In this document: in pieces, positions 36,917 to 47,010 of the stretch | Layout: every line of letters starts with the position of its first letter | Position numbering within the stretch: the first letter of the stretch is position 1 | Program-made: the position numbers and the translations under genes | Assembly: GCA_016281125.1 (NCBI GenBank) | Contig: JAEEIA010000013.1 | Coordinates: forward strand, 1-64,000 | Direction of reading: 5' to 3' | Length of the DNA: 64,000 nt | From: Oscillospiraceae bacterium | GTDB taxonomy: Bacteria; Bacillota; Clostridia; Oscillospirales; Ruminococcaceae | The notes under the pieces: model-generated | Database searches by the model: none | What the model was told of the DNA's origin: nothing | What the model saw: the letters and a program-made list of their open reading frames with translations, nothing else

Positions 36917-36975
36917 GGATAAGTAGGATTTAGCTTATCCGTATTATAGCATACCGCGCGGCACTTGTCAAGTGG
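36917..36975 (-). promoter_or_regulatory. metY promoter with overlapping/downstream inverted repeat operator
   Basis: Reverse strand TTGACA - AGTGCCGCGCGGTATGC (17) - TATAAT, followed by CGGATAAG ctaaatccta CTTATCCG. Confidence 0.75.
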
Positions 36976-37054
36976 AAATTCCATTCCCGGCGGATTTTTG
37001 TCTGCACATATAATCCTAGCGACATGATAGGTATTTATTTTGTAGCAATATACA

Positions 37055-37103
37055 AAAAAGTCACCGTTTCCCTGACTGTGCAGTCAGAAAAACGGTGACT
37101 TGT
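37055..37103 (-). terminator. Terminator of the cohesin-like lipoprotein gene
   Basis: AAGTCACCGTTT...AAACGGTGACTT long stem with nested CTGACT/AGTCAG, T-run on the reverse strand. Confidence 0.85.
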
Positions 37104-37122
37104 CTGCTGTGTGAATGTGGGA

Positions 37123-38049
37123 TTACTCCGTGTCATCCATCGTATCGGCGGTGAGTCTTGCTCTCTTGCCGAGGTCGCTGCCCGCAGCAGCCTTTTCAAT
37201 CGAGATGATCTTGTTGTCGTAGTGCATACGGAGCACAAACGCAACGATGCCGGGGTTGTTATCGACGCGGACATTGAAGCGGGCGGTATCGCCGGGCTTT
37301 ACGGAAATGCTGTCGCAGGAGAGTGCCATCTTGGTGCCGGGCTGATCGGTTTCCGGCGCGTCCTTGTTGACTGCGATGTAGCCCTTGATCAGCTCGCAGT
37401 CCTTCAGGATCGAGGTGTTCTCATCCTGGTTTGCGCTGTAATTGGACAGGTCTGCATAATAGAGCTCGACCGGATAAACGCCGTCCGGTGCGTCATCTGC
37501 AACCTTGACCTCGAATTCCAGCAGATTGCCGTCAAAGACAAAATCCTTCTTCTGGGAAACGTCGAGCCAGAGTGCCTGATAGCTCTTGATATCGGGCGTG
37601 TAGTTGACCTGGTAATCAATTTTGCCCGGCTCCTTGTAGGGCTCGGTGACGGTTTCGCCGCTGCCGTTGACGGCGGCCTGTCCGTTGATATCGGTCTTTG
37701 CAACATAGTAATTGCCGTCCTCACCGCGGAACGGTACAGCAACCGGCGTGTCATTCACGTTCTCACTGAACGTCAGCTTCTGGTTGCGGTGACCGTCCTC
37801 ATCGAGGACAACATTCTCCTCCAGCATCTGCATGGCCTGCTCTGCTGCGGAATCCAGCGGTGCAGCCTGACCGCCCTGGTTGTTCTCGCCGCCGTCGCCG
37901 GCGTCGCTGTTGCCCGGGTTGTCAATGTCGCTCAGAACGGGATCTGTCTTGCTGTTTCCCTGGATTTTCTCTCCGCAGGCATACGCCGGGATGGTCACCA
38001 TCGCAGCAAGCAGCACTGCTGTCATTTTCTTCAAAGTGTTCATAGCCAT
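37123..38049 (-). CDS. Putative lipoprotein with short cohesin-like C-terminal segment
   Basis: Signal MKKMTAVLLAAMVTIPAYACG (lipobox-like); C-terminus SISVKPGDTARFNVRVDNNPGIVAFVLRMHYDNKIISIEKAAAG resembles the start of cohesin modules. Confidence 0.6.
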   Translation of the reverse strand: MAMNTLKKMTAVLLAAMVTIPAYACGEKIQGNSKTDPVLSDIDNPGNSDAGDGGENNQGGQAAPLDSAAEQAMQMLEENVVLDEDGHRNQKLTFSENVNDTPVAVPFRGEDGNYYVAKTDINGQAAVNGSGETVTEPYKEPGKIDYQVNYTPDIKSYQALWLDVSQKKDFVFDGNLLEFEVKVADDAPDGVYPVELYYADLSNYSANQDENTSILKDCELIKGYIAVNKDAPETDQPGTKMALSCDSISVKPGDTARFNVRVDNNPGIVAFVLRMHYDNKIISIEKAAAGSDLGKRARLTADTMDDTE

Positions 38050-38211
38050 AGGCTCCTTTCGATTTTCCATTCGTCCCTCTCGGGCAGAGAGAACCCTCTG
38101 TCCGTGTACCATTATACACAATATCGCGCAAAAAGTCAAGTGAAATTCTGGTGACAGTCCGGTATCAGCATTGTTACAGGAAGCCGGAAAGCCTGTGGCT
38201 GCGCAATCTTT

Positions 38212-38931
38212 TTACAGGGCGGAGAACACTGCGCCGATCTTCTCATGCAGCACCAGATCCGCGCGGGCATCCATCGGCGTGGGGTCGCGGTTGACCAGTG
38301 CCAGCGTATCGCCTTTGAAATAATGGATTAGCCCGGCGGCGGGATACACCGCGAGCGAGGTGCCGCCGATGATCATCATATCGGCAGCGCGGATGCAGCG
38401 GATTGCTTCGTCCATCACGTCATTGTCGAGCGCTTCCTCATAGAGCACGACGTCCGGCTTGATGATTGCGCCGCATTCCGGGCAGTACGGCACGCATTCC
38501 GCCGCACGGATCACGGAAACGTCATAGAAGCGGTTGCATTTGGTGCAGTGATTGCGCAGGACGCTGCCGTGCAGCTCCAGTACGTGCTTGCTGCCCGCCG
38601 CCTGATGCAGTCCGTCAATGTTCTGCGTGATGACGGCATTCAGTTTGCCCTGCTGCTCCCATTCCGCGAGCTTTTTGTGCGCGGCGTTCGGCTGCGCGTC
38701 ATGCGAGAGCAGCTTGTCGTGATAGAACCGGTAAAACTCCTCCGGATGCCGCACGAAGAATGTGTGGCTAAGGATCGTTTCCGGCGGATAGTCGTACTTC
38801 TGGTTGTACAGGCCGTCCACGCTGCGGAAATCCGGGATGCCGCTTTCCGTGGAAACGCCCGCGCCGCCGAAGAATACGACGGTCTTTGCCTTCTGCACCG
38901 CCTCGCGGAGCTGTTCGATGGTTGCTGTCAT
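38212..38931 (-). CDS. NAD-dependent protein deacylase, Sir2 family
   Basis: FFGGAGVSTESGIPDFRS, ITQNIDGLHQAAGS, LHGSV, CxxC zinc motifs, GTSLAVYPAAGL. Confidence 0.94.
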   Translation of the reverse strand: MTATIEQLREAVQKAKTVVFFGGAGVSTESGIPDFRSVDGLYNQKYDYPPETILSHTFFVRHPEEFYRFYHDKLLSHDAQPNAAHKKLAEWEQQGKLNAVITQNIDGLHQAAGSKHVLELHGSVLRNHCTKCNRFYDVSVIRAAECVPYCPECGAIIKPDVVLYEEALDNDVMDEAIRCIRAADMMIIGGTSLAVYPAAGLIHYFKGDTLALVNRDPTPMDARADLVLHEKIGAVFSAL

Positions 38932-39021
38932 AAAAATACCTCCTTGAAAGATGATTGCATATCCCGGACCTGCATACAGATCACAACGGAACAACGATCA
39001 GGGATATGCCTGCAAACAATT

Positions 39022-39726
39022 TCAGGAATGCCCTTTTGACTTGATTTTTTCCAATATTCCGATAAGCAGTTCCCTGTTTTCCTTATTTTTATTCTTTTCA
39101 GACTTCAAAGTGCTGCGAACCGCCGAAACAAACTGCTCTGTTGCACATTTCGAGTTTACTTTGGAATAGATCGCACGCAGCCACGCAAGATCCCGATCAA
39201 TCTTGTACTGTTTGAGGTTCTCCTCTATTGTTCCGTATCGTCTGTTTTCAACGCCGTATCCGTCATATCCAAGACACGCTTCATCCAGCCACTTGAGATA
39301 GAACTCCTTAAATCCATGCACGATCATCGGGTGATAAACTGCCATCTCGTCAGCATCATAAGCCAATTCACCGAAATGTTCACCTTCCAGAATAATGCTT
39401 ATGCCGTAAGTGCAGCCTGTACTGAATACAGGCAGGGAATACTTTTCCACACCCATATAATGACCGGGTAATTCTTCGCAGGAAAATCCGGCATACCCTA
39501 ACGGATAAAAGCGATATGAGGACATCCATATGCCGCCGTTTCCGACATTCGTGATAAACCACACATAATCTTCCGGAAGAATAACATCATTTTCAATTTC
39601 AAATTTTTCTGCTTCTTCGACCGAAATGACGTCATATATTTCGACTGTCGGATCTATGGAAATCAGCTTTTCGATCTTTTTCCGGATTGCAACAGCTTCC
39701 GGATCGCTTGTATTATAATTCCCCAT
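39022..39726 (-). CDS. SMI1/KNR4 (SUKH) family protein
   Basis: VEEAEKFEIENDVILPEDYVWFITNVGNGGIWMSSYRFYPLG: SUKH signature. Confidence 0.75.
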   Translation of the reverse strand: MGNYNTSDPEAVAIRKKIEKLISIDPTVEIYDVISVEEAEKFEIENDVILPEDYVWFITNVGNGGIWMSSYRFYPLGYAGFSCEELPGHYMGVEKYSLPVFSTGCTYGISIILEGEHFGELAYDADEMAVYHPMIVHGFKEFYLKWLDEACLGYDGYGVENRRYGTIEENLKQYKIDRDLAWLRAIYSKVNSKCATEQFVSAVRSTLKSEKNKNKENRELLIGILEKIKSKGHS

Positions 39727-39794
39727 AAAACAGCACCTCTTTATAAAAGCATTTCTGATGGAAATCGAAGCGTTGACCGTGTTCAAGCCTGATA

Positions 39795-42700
39795 TTACAG
39801 TGTGACCGGAATTGTCCTGTTCAGGGTAACGGAATAGAGATAACACGCCTTGACGGGCTTGGAAAACAGCAGATGCAGCGCCTCCGCATAGAGCCGGATC
39901 TGCTCGGTGTACTGTTCAAGCAGCGCCTCCGCATTCGCGGCGCGGTCGGTCTTGTAATCGACCAGCACGATGCCGTCCTTCTCCGCAAAGACCAGATCCA
40001 TAATGCCGATCAGCATACCGTCGGTGCCTGCGTAATCCCTGCCGAGCTGTTCCAGCGGGCCGGTCAGCGACAGGTCGCGCAGGCGGACGGTGAATTTCTG
40101 CTCCCGCCAGACCTTTTCCGCACCGGCAATCCGCTGATAAAGCTCTGATGCAAAAAAGCGTCCGATGCTGCTTTTCCGGACGGCATTGGCCTGCCGCGCG
40201 GTCAGTCTGCCCTGTGCCTCCAGCCGGTCGATTTCCGCGGCGAGATCCTGCGCCGCAGCGGCGAAATCCGCATACTGCATAAAGGTATGCACCGCGGTGC
40301 CGCGCTCTGCGCCGGAAAGCCCGTGCTGCTCGCGGACAAACTGCGGCCGCCGGAGCGGCGCGGAGAAGTCCTCTGCCTTGGCAAGCTCCGATACGCCGTA
40401 TTTTGCGGTGAGGGTTGCAAGGCGGCTCTCATAATGCCAGCTGCACTGCTGTTCCAGCAATGTGAGCAGCGCCGGATCCGCCTGCACGGATGCAGCCTCC
40501 TGTGCGGCGGCCTCCGCATTGTCCTCCGGCAGCGCCTCCGTGCAGAATACCGCCGGGAGCATCATCTGCTTTGCGTCCGAGCCGCATTCCAGATTGAACT
40601 TCCGCCGCAGCGCTTCGCATGCAGGATTGCGCACGAGCGCCATATACAGCCATTCCTTGTAGCAGCCGGCGGTTTCGGTCAGCGCGTCGGTCTGGCCGCC
40701 GAAGGCGGTCTGTTCCGCTGCATAGTCTTTGAGATCGTCGACGGTTGTGCCCGCATACGGCAGACTGATGATCAGATATTCCCGCGCGCGGGTCAGTGCG
40801 ACGTAGAGCAGACGCAGCTCCTCGCTGACGGTTTCCCTGCGGTTCTGTGCATAGATCAGCACCCACGGCAGCGAGCGCCCGACGCTGTGCGTTTCCGGAT
40901 CGTGCAGCCGGAACCCGATGCCGTAGTCCGCATGATACTGGTACGGCTTGCGCGCGTCCTCCGCGGAAAAGGGATGCCCCGTATCCGTCAGGATCACAAA
41001 CGGCGCTTCCAGTCCCTTGGAGCCGTGAATCGTCATCATCCGGACGACGTTCTCCGTGCCTGCCGGAACGCCGCCGCCTTTCAGATCGGAACGGCGCGAA
41101 AGAAAACCGTCAAGATACCGCAGAAATGCGGAGAGCCCGCCGCCGCGGTTTTCCTCAAAGGTGCGCGCGTAGGAGATCAGCGCACGGAGATTCGCTTTTT
41201 TCTGTGCGCCGCCCGGCGTCATCTGCATCAGCCCGAGAAAATCCGTCTGCCGGTAGATCCGGCGGATCAGCTGTTCCGGCGTATCCATTGCCGAGCAGAG
41301 CCGCATGGATTCCAGAAAATCCAGAAAGCCGCAGACCTTTTGCAGCAGCACCGCATCGGGCTGCGCTTCTCCGCTTTCCGCATCCTGCTTCATTTTGTTC
41401 ATCGCGCGGAACAGCTTGCTCTTTCTGTCGTACAGCCGCACCGCGACCAGTTCATCGAGCGTAAAGCCGAACATCGGGGAGAGCATTGCCGCAGTGACCG
41501 GAATCTCCAGCAGGGGATTGTCCACTGCACGCAGAATATCCAGCAGCAGCATGATTTCCGGCGACTGCAAATAGCCCTTCTGCTCCGGCGTCCGCACCGG
41601 GATGCCCCGTGCCTTGAGCGCGTCTGCGTATGCCGGAAAGCGCGTGCTGTTGCGCATCAGAATCAGGAAATCCCGCGCCTCGCACGGCCGCAGACGGCCG
41701 TCCTCCCCGCGCACGGGTGTTCCGTTGTTCAGGTGAAAGGCAATCCGCTCCGCGATGTATTTCGGCGCATCCGGCGCAGAAACACCCTTCTGCGGCACCA
41801 TGACAAATTCCGCGGGCCGCCGCGCTTCGGGATAATCCGCGCCGCGCACCAGCGCCTGCGTTTCGTCGTAGCTGATTTCACCGACCTGCTCGGTCATCAG
41901 CTGCCCGAACACATGGTTGACGACGTCCACAACCTCCTGCGCACTCCGGAAATTCCGGTTCAGGTGGATGCAGGTGTTCTCTGTCAGCTGCGGGCCGTGA
42001 TAGGGCGCGCCCTCCCTCATGGCGTGATAAAAGTTCTTCGGGTTTGCGTTGCGGAAGCGGTAAATGCACTGCTTGCTGTCACCGACCACAAACAGATTAT
42101 CGCCGTATTTCTCCGCGCTGCCGCCCCTTGAAAGCATCCGGAAAATCAGATCCTGCTGGTCGTCCGAATCCTGAAACTCGTCGATCATGATGCAGGCATA
42201 CTGCTGCGAAAGCTGCTCTGCGAGCGGCGTTTTCGTGATGCGGCCGTCCGGTTCACGCTTTGCAAGGAGCGACAGCGTCATCGTCATCGCGTCCCCGAAG
42301 CCGAAGGCATTGCGCTCCCGCTTGCGGCGCATCAGTTCCTCGGAGAAGTCCTGCACCAGCCCGGAGAGCGCCCGCAGAATCTGTGCATGGCGCGGCAGAT
42401 CCTGCTCCGCAAACTGCAGCGGCACTGACCAGTCATCCCGCAGCGATTCGAAGCTTTTCAGCGCATGATTGCGCAGCGCCCTGATGCACACGCTTTCCTG
42501 CGGAAATTTTTTTAACGGGACGGTCAGGCGGCCTTTTTCCATCTGCTGCATCAGCGTCCCGATGCGTGCAAAATCGCCCTCCGGCACGGCGCTCCTGACC
42601 GCTTCGATCGGTGTGATCTCGTCCTGCAAAACAGCCATGACCTTCTCCGCGCCGATCTGCGCTGCATATTCCATGGCTTTTGCATAGAGCGAGAGGGTGC

Positions 42701-43355
42701 TGTCCAGCCGCTCCGTCAGTACGGCGGCGGCCTTTTCCCGCATTGTGCCGGATTCGCAGGCCTTTGCCGCATCCCGCAGCAGATATTCCCCGAACGGGGT
42801 ATTCTGCGTCAGCTCAAACAGCGAGAGGATCATCTCCTCCAGCGGACGGTCATCGCCTGTGCAGAAAGCCGCCAGCAGCAGGCGCTGCGATTCCTTTGCG
42901 TCCGGCTCGGAATCGGCGCGGCGGCTGAAATCCTCCAGCACCTGCCGGAGCGCGGCTGCCCGGACGTCGGCTTCCTCGTTTTCATCCATCTGCCGGAAGC
43001 CTGCCGAGATATCCAGTGCGGCGAACTGCTCGCGCATCAGCGAAAAGCAGAAGCTGTGGATCGTGGAAATATGCGCGCTTTGCAGCATAGTATGCTGCCT
43101 GCGGAGCCATGTGTTTTCCGGATCGGCAAGAATCCGCTCGGTCAGCTTGCGGTTCATGCGGGAGCGCACCTCACCGGCGGCGTCACGCGTAAAGGTCACG
43201 ACGACTGTTTTCTCCGCCGGAAAATCCGGCTCGGAGAGCAGCGCCGCGATGCGCTCGGTCAGGACAGAGGTCTTGCCGCTGCCCGCTGCCGCGCTGACCA
43301 CGACCGACGCGCCCCGCGCCTTGATCGCGGCCTCCTGTTCAGCTGTCCATGCCAT
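39795..43355 (-). CDS. addA: ATP-dependent helicase/nuclease subunit A
   Basis: UvrD-like: VSAAAGSGKTSVLTERI, IDEFQDSD, VGDSKQCIYRFRNA; C-terminal nuclease GIMDLVFAEKDGIVLVDYKTD. Confidence 0.95.
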   Translation of the reverse strand: MAWTAEQEAAIKARGASVVVSAAAGSGKTSVLTERIAALLSEPDFPAEKTVVVTFTRDAAGEVRSRMNRKLTERILADPENTWLRRQHTMLQSAHISTIHSFCFSLMREQFAALDISAGFRQMDENEEADVRAAALRQVLEDFSRRADSEPDAKESQRLLLAAFCTGDDRPLEEMILSLFELTQNTPFGEYLLRDAAKACESGTMREKAAAVLTERLDSTLSLYAKAMEYAAQIGAEKVMAVLQDEITPIEAVRSAVPEGDFARIGTLMQQMEKGRLTVPLKKFPQESVCIRALRNHALKSFESLRDDWSVPLQFAEQDLPRHAQILRALSGLVQDFSEELMRRKRERNAFGFGDAMTMTLSLLAKREPDGRITKTPLAEQLSQQYACIMIDEFQDSDDQQDLIFRMLSRGGSAEKYGDNLFVVGDSKQCIYRFRNANPKNFYHAMREGAPYHGPQLTENTCIHLNRNFRSAQEVVDVVNHVFGQLMTEQVGEISYDETQALVRGADYPEARRPAEFVMVPQKGVSAPDAPKYIAERIAFHLNNGTPVRGEDGRLRPCEARDFLILMRNSTRFPAYADALKARGIPVRTPEQKGYLQSPEIMLLLDILRAVDNPLLEIPVTAAMLSPMFGFTLDELVAVRLYDRKSKLFRAMNKMKQDAESGEAQPDAVLLQKVCGFLDFLESMRLCSAMDTPEQLIRRIYRQTDFLGLMQMTPGGAQKKANLRALISYARTFEENRGGGLSAFLRYLDGFLSRRSDLKGGGVPAGTENVVRMMTIHGSKGLEAPFVILTDTGHPFSAEDARKPYQYHADYGIGFRLHDPETHSVGRSLPWVLIYAQNRRETVSEELRLLYVALTRAREYLIISLPYAGTTVDDLKDYAAEQTAFGGQTDALTETAGCYKEWLYMALVRNPACEALRRKFNLECGSDAKQMMLPAVFCTEALPEDNAEAAAQEAASVQADPALLTLLEQQCSWHYESRLATLTAKYGVSELAKAEDFSAPLRRPQFVREQHGLSGAERGTAVHTFMQYADFAAAAQDLAAEIDRLEAQGRLTARQANAVRKSSIGRFFASELYQRIAGAEKVWREQKFTVRLRDLSLTGPLEQLGRDYAGTDGMLIGIMDLVFAEKDGIVLVDYKTDRAANAEALLEQYTEQIRLYAEALHLLFSKPVKACYLYSVTLNRTIPVTL

Positions 43356-46300
43356 CGGGCTGTTCCTCCTCTCCGTTCATGATTGCCAGCATGGCGGCCT
43401 TTGCCTGCTTTTGGGGGAGCGGTCTGCGCTGGCGTTCCGTATCGTCCGCCGTCACGCCGCAGATGCTCCGGTATTGGCAGTACATGCAGGCGTCTGCGTA
43501 ATAGTCCGGCTTGCCGCCGCACATCGGGGACGGCGCGACATCGCCCTCTGCATACTTCGCGGCACATTCTGTCACGAGTGCCTCTGCGTATGTGCGCAGA
43601 CGGGCCAGCTGTGCCGCCGTGAACACCTGCGAGTTCTCGGTCAGCTTCGGCGTCCCGGTGCCGTCGTCATCCGCCGCAGCTTTGACCGGAATATACACAC
43701 CGGCCAGCGTTTCCTCCATCTTGGTCAGAATGCCGCGGTCGAGCAGCACGGTGCCGCTCATGCGGAAATACTCACTGAAATATTCCGCGACCGGCTTCAT
43801 CTCCTCCCGCTTCTGCGCCTCCGGCGTACCCGAGGGCATATAGAGCACGCCCGCGGGTGCCGCACCGGGATAGGCGGCGGGATCGTCCAGCAGCGCAAAC
43901 AGATACAGCAGCATTTGCAGATTCAGTCCGTAGTACACATCTTCAAGCGCAAACTGCTTTTTTCCGGTTTTATAGTCCACGATGCGCAGATAGCGCCTGC
44001 CGTCCTGCTCCGTGATATCCACGCGATCGACTTTGCCGTTCAGGCAGAGCATTGTGCCGTCCGGCAGCGTCAGCGTAAACGGCGAGATGCCGGATTCCTC
44101 CTGCACCCTTCCGATCACGAGCTCGCAGGCATCCGGCACGAATTTCGACTGCCGCATTTCCTCCTGCGTATGGAGCAGCAGCGCGGTCATGCGGCGCGTC
44201 ATCCGGTCGTACTGCTGCAAGGTGCGGCTGGGCTTGCCCTCTCTGCCGCCGAGCGATTCGGACAGAAAATCCTCCGCGCATCGCTTTGCGTGATCCTTCA
44301 GATCCTGCGGCGTCATTGCAAGAAAATCCTCCCGCTCCGGATGCTCCCGGAACAGACGCTCCATGCAGTAATGCACCAGATTGCCCGCAGACAGCTTATT
44401 GAGGTCGTTTTTCGTCCGTTCATAGAGCCGCAGACCGTTTGCGCAGAAGGCCAGAAACGGGCATTTGATCGTATTCTCGATCTGTGTTGCCGAGATGCGG
44501 AGCTCTTTGCCGGTCAGCTGCTGCATCAGCCTGCGGTCGTGTACGCGCAGCCGGTCGGGATCGGCTGTTCTGCGCAGACGCTCCAGCCGGGCAGCCTCCT
44601 CCGGCATCGCGGAGAGCAGACTGCGCACGGTTTCGCGCTCGGTCGGCGTGATATTGTAATCCTGCACAAAGCTGTAATATGCCGCGGCTTTGGTCGATAC
44701 GTAAAAACCGGCGCCCATTTCGTCCGCACGCTGAAAATACGGCGGGAACGCAGTCGCGGGGAGCAGCTTGCGCACCTCCTCCAGCAGCGAGGAGGGCGTC
44801 AGGTGACTGCCGTCCTCTCCGGCCATCGGATAGCAGAGCCAGAGCCGCTCCGAGGGCGCCGACAGCGTCTTGTAAACGATCAGCCGCTCGTCCGCGCAGA
44901 GGTCGCGCGCGGAACGCGAGAGCTCCACGTCATGCGCTTTCAGCAAAGCGCGCTCCTGCTCCGAGAAGAAGCCGTCCGCGCTGACGTCCGCGGGGAATAC
45001 GCCCTCATTGACGCCGAGCACGAATACGATCTTCGGTGCGTCATAGCGGGCAGCCGCGGCGCTCTGCACGGTCACGGCATCGAGCGTCTGCGGCGGAACA
45101 GGAATCTGATTGTTCCGCAGCACCGCCGTCAGCAATGCAGAGAGCTGCTGCGGCGTGACAGGTGTTTCCGCCAGCGCATCGTGCATGGCGTCAAGAATCT
45201 CCGTAAAGCGGTTCCAGAGCCGTCTGAGGGCACGTCCGCCCGCGACGTCGCCGCTTTCGTACATATGCGATGCCAGACCGCCGATGCGCATCGGGATTGC
45301 CATTTCCTCTATGCAGCCGTAAAGCGCCTCACAGAGTTTCGCGCCGGGAAGCGGCTCGCCGTCCTGCGTTCTGACCCGGTTCCGCATATGCAGAATCGGC
45401 GGAATCAGCTTCTGCCGGATCGCCTCACAGTGTCCGTCGGGATCGTCCTCCGGCCGGAAGGGCTTTTCCCATTGGAATCCATCAATATCCCATGAAAATG
45501 CGTAGTTTTCAAGATCTGCTGCCTCTGCGGGATGCAGCGGGCTGAGCTGCGTTTTCAGCAGAAGGAGAATCTGCTCGGTTTCCGTGCGCTGCATCAGGCC
45601 GATCAGCGCCTCCGGGAGCTTCATGACGGCGGTGTGCAGCACACTGCGGCGGAGATCCATGAAATACGGAATCTCATACCGCTGGAATGCTGTTTCCAGC
45701 AGCGCGCCGCTGCCTGCCAGATCGTGCATCACGACCATGATGTCCGCGCAGCGCGCCTGTCCGTGCATCAGCAGCTGCCGGATCTGTGCAGCGCAGTATT
45801 CCGCTTCCAGCGTTGCGTCCCGCGCCTCGCAGACCGTCACGGCAGGGACGCCGGCAAAGGCCGGGGCCTGCGTATCAAACAGATATTTGCTCAGGTGTGC
45901 AAGCGACGGATCCGCATAGCGGTACTGCTGTTCAAAGAGGCGGGTTTCCGTTCCGGCATTCTGTGCCTTTGCAAGCCGGATCAGCCTTCTTGCCGTTTCG
46001 TTGACCGCGTCAAACCGCGTGAAATCCGGTGCGTTGATATTGTCGGTGCGCAGTGCAATCCAGACCTCGGATGCATCGCGGAGCATGACCTCCAGCATCC
46101 GGTACTGGTCGCCGGTGAAGGACTCAAACTCGTCCAGAAAGACCGATGCCCCGCGCAGAATCGCAGAGCCGTCCGCTGCGGCTGCCGCGGTCATCGGGTC
46201 GCTGAGCACATCGCGCAGACCGAGCGTCTCCAGTTCGGCGAGGTAATCCGCGAAGATGCGCGCAATATCAAACAGCTTTTCCGAGAGCACGCCGTTCTGC

Positions 46301-46740
46301 TCCGCGGTATCGGCGGCGGCCTGCATCAGCTGTTCCGGCGTATGGCTGGACTGCATCAGCTCTGCAAGCTGTGCCTGCATCTCTGCAAGAAAAGCGGGCT
46401 TATCGGTCTGGCGGCCGTAAAAGCGCAGCACATGCTCTTTGCCGAGCCTTTGCAGCAGGCGGTGCAGCACGACGGCCTTTGCAACGTCGTCGGCAGCATC
46501 CCGCGGGGCGGCCGCAATCGTGCCGAGAATCTCTGCGGTCAGACTGCGGAAGCTGCCTGTTTTGATGCGGTTGAAATCCGCCGCGCCGAGCTTGTCGTAC
46601 AGGCGCTTGTCGTAAGTATAGGAAAACGGCTCCGGCACCAGCGTGCGGACGTCGGCGCCCGCAGCTGCGGCTTTGGCAATCTCTGAAATCAGCGCTTCGG
46701 ATTTTCCGCATCCGGCGCCGCCGAGCAGCATATGCAGCAT
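43339..46740 (-). CDS. addB: ATP-dependent helicase/nuclease subunit B
   Basis: MLHMLLGGAGCGKSEAL, C-terminal nuclease GKVDRVDITEQDGRRYLRIVDYKTGKK, Fe-S cysteines (CMYCQYRSIC); overlaps addA. Confidence 0.93.
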   Translation of the reverse strand: MLHMLLGGAGCGKSEALISEIAKAAAAGADVRTLVPEPFSYTYDKRLYDKLGAADFNRIKTGSFRSLTAEILGTIAAAPRDAADDVAKAVVLHRLLQRLGKEHVLRFYGRQTDKPAFLAEMQAQLAELMQSSHTPEQLMQAAADTAEQNGVLSEKLFDIARIFADYLAELETLGLRDVLSDPMTAAAAADGSAILRGASVFLDEFESFTGDQYRMLEVMLRDASEVWIALRTDNINAPDFTRFDAVNETARRLIRLAKAQNAGTETRLFEQQYRYADPSLAHLSKYLFDTQAPAFAGVPAVTVCEARDATLEAEYCAAQIRQLLMHGQARCADIMVVMHDLAGSGALLETAFQRYEIPYFMDLRRSVLHTAVMKLPEALIGLMQRTETEQILLLLKTQLSPLHPAEAADLENYAFSWDIDGFQWEKPFRPEDDPDGHCEAIRQKLIPPILHMRNRVRTQDGEPLPGAKLCEALYGCIEEMAIPMRIGGLASHMYESGDVAGGRALRRLWNRFTEILDAMHDALAETPVTPQQLSALLTAVLRNNQIPVPPQTLDAVTVQSAAAARYDAPKIVFVLGVNEGVFPADVSADGFFSEQERALLKAHDVELSRSARDLCADERLIVYKTLSAPSERLWLCYPMAGEDGSHLTPSSLLEEVRKLLPATAFPPYFQRADEMGAGFYVSTKAAAYYSFVQDYNITPTERETVRSLLSAMPEEAARLERLRRTADPDRLRVHDRRLMQQLTGKELRISATQIENTIKCPFLAFCANGLRLYERTKNDLNKLSAGNLVHYCMERLFREHPEREDFLAMTPQDLKDHAKRCAEDFLSESLGGREGKPSRTLQQYDRMTRRMTALLLHTQEEMRQSKFVPDACELVIGRVQEESGISPFTLTLPDGTMLCLNGKVDRVDITEQDGRRYLRIVDYKTGKKQFALEDVYYGLNLQMLLYLFALLDDPAAYPGAAPAGVLYMPSGTPEAQKREEMKPVAEYFSEYFRMSGTVLLDRGILTKMEETLAGVYIPVKAAADDDGTGTPKLTENSQVFTAAQLARLRTYAEALVTECAAKYAEGDVAPSPMCGGKPDYYADACMYCQYRSICGVTADDTERQRRPLPQKQAKAAMLAIMNGEEEQPDGMDS

Positions 46741-47010
46741 GGGATCCCTCCTTTGGAATCGGTTGTTTGATTCTATTATAGCACGCGGCACGGCAAAATG
46801 CAATAAGGACGCAGCGGGAGCGGATACCTTATTCATAAAAACCCCGTTTTGACATTCCCAGGGGGCTCTCCGCCCTCGACAAACTGCACAATCTGTGGTA
46901 TAATTTCCATGCATGAAAAATTCTTTTCAGAAAATGTAATCCGGCACCGGTGATTTCTGTCTGTTACAGTGAAGCGCTTCACAACCCCGCGGAGAAAGGA
47001 GGCATCCCGC

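Noticed and set aside
40287-42131. 614-aa plus-strand ORF
   Set aside because: Antisense shadow of addA; no RBS or recognisable domain.
42697-45495. 932-aa plus-strand ORF
   Set aside because: Antisense to addB/addA, whose helicase/nuclease motifs are unambiguous; composition (Arg/His/Gln/Leu-rich) typical of shadow ORFs in GC-rich codon-biased genes.
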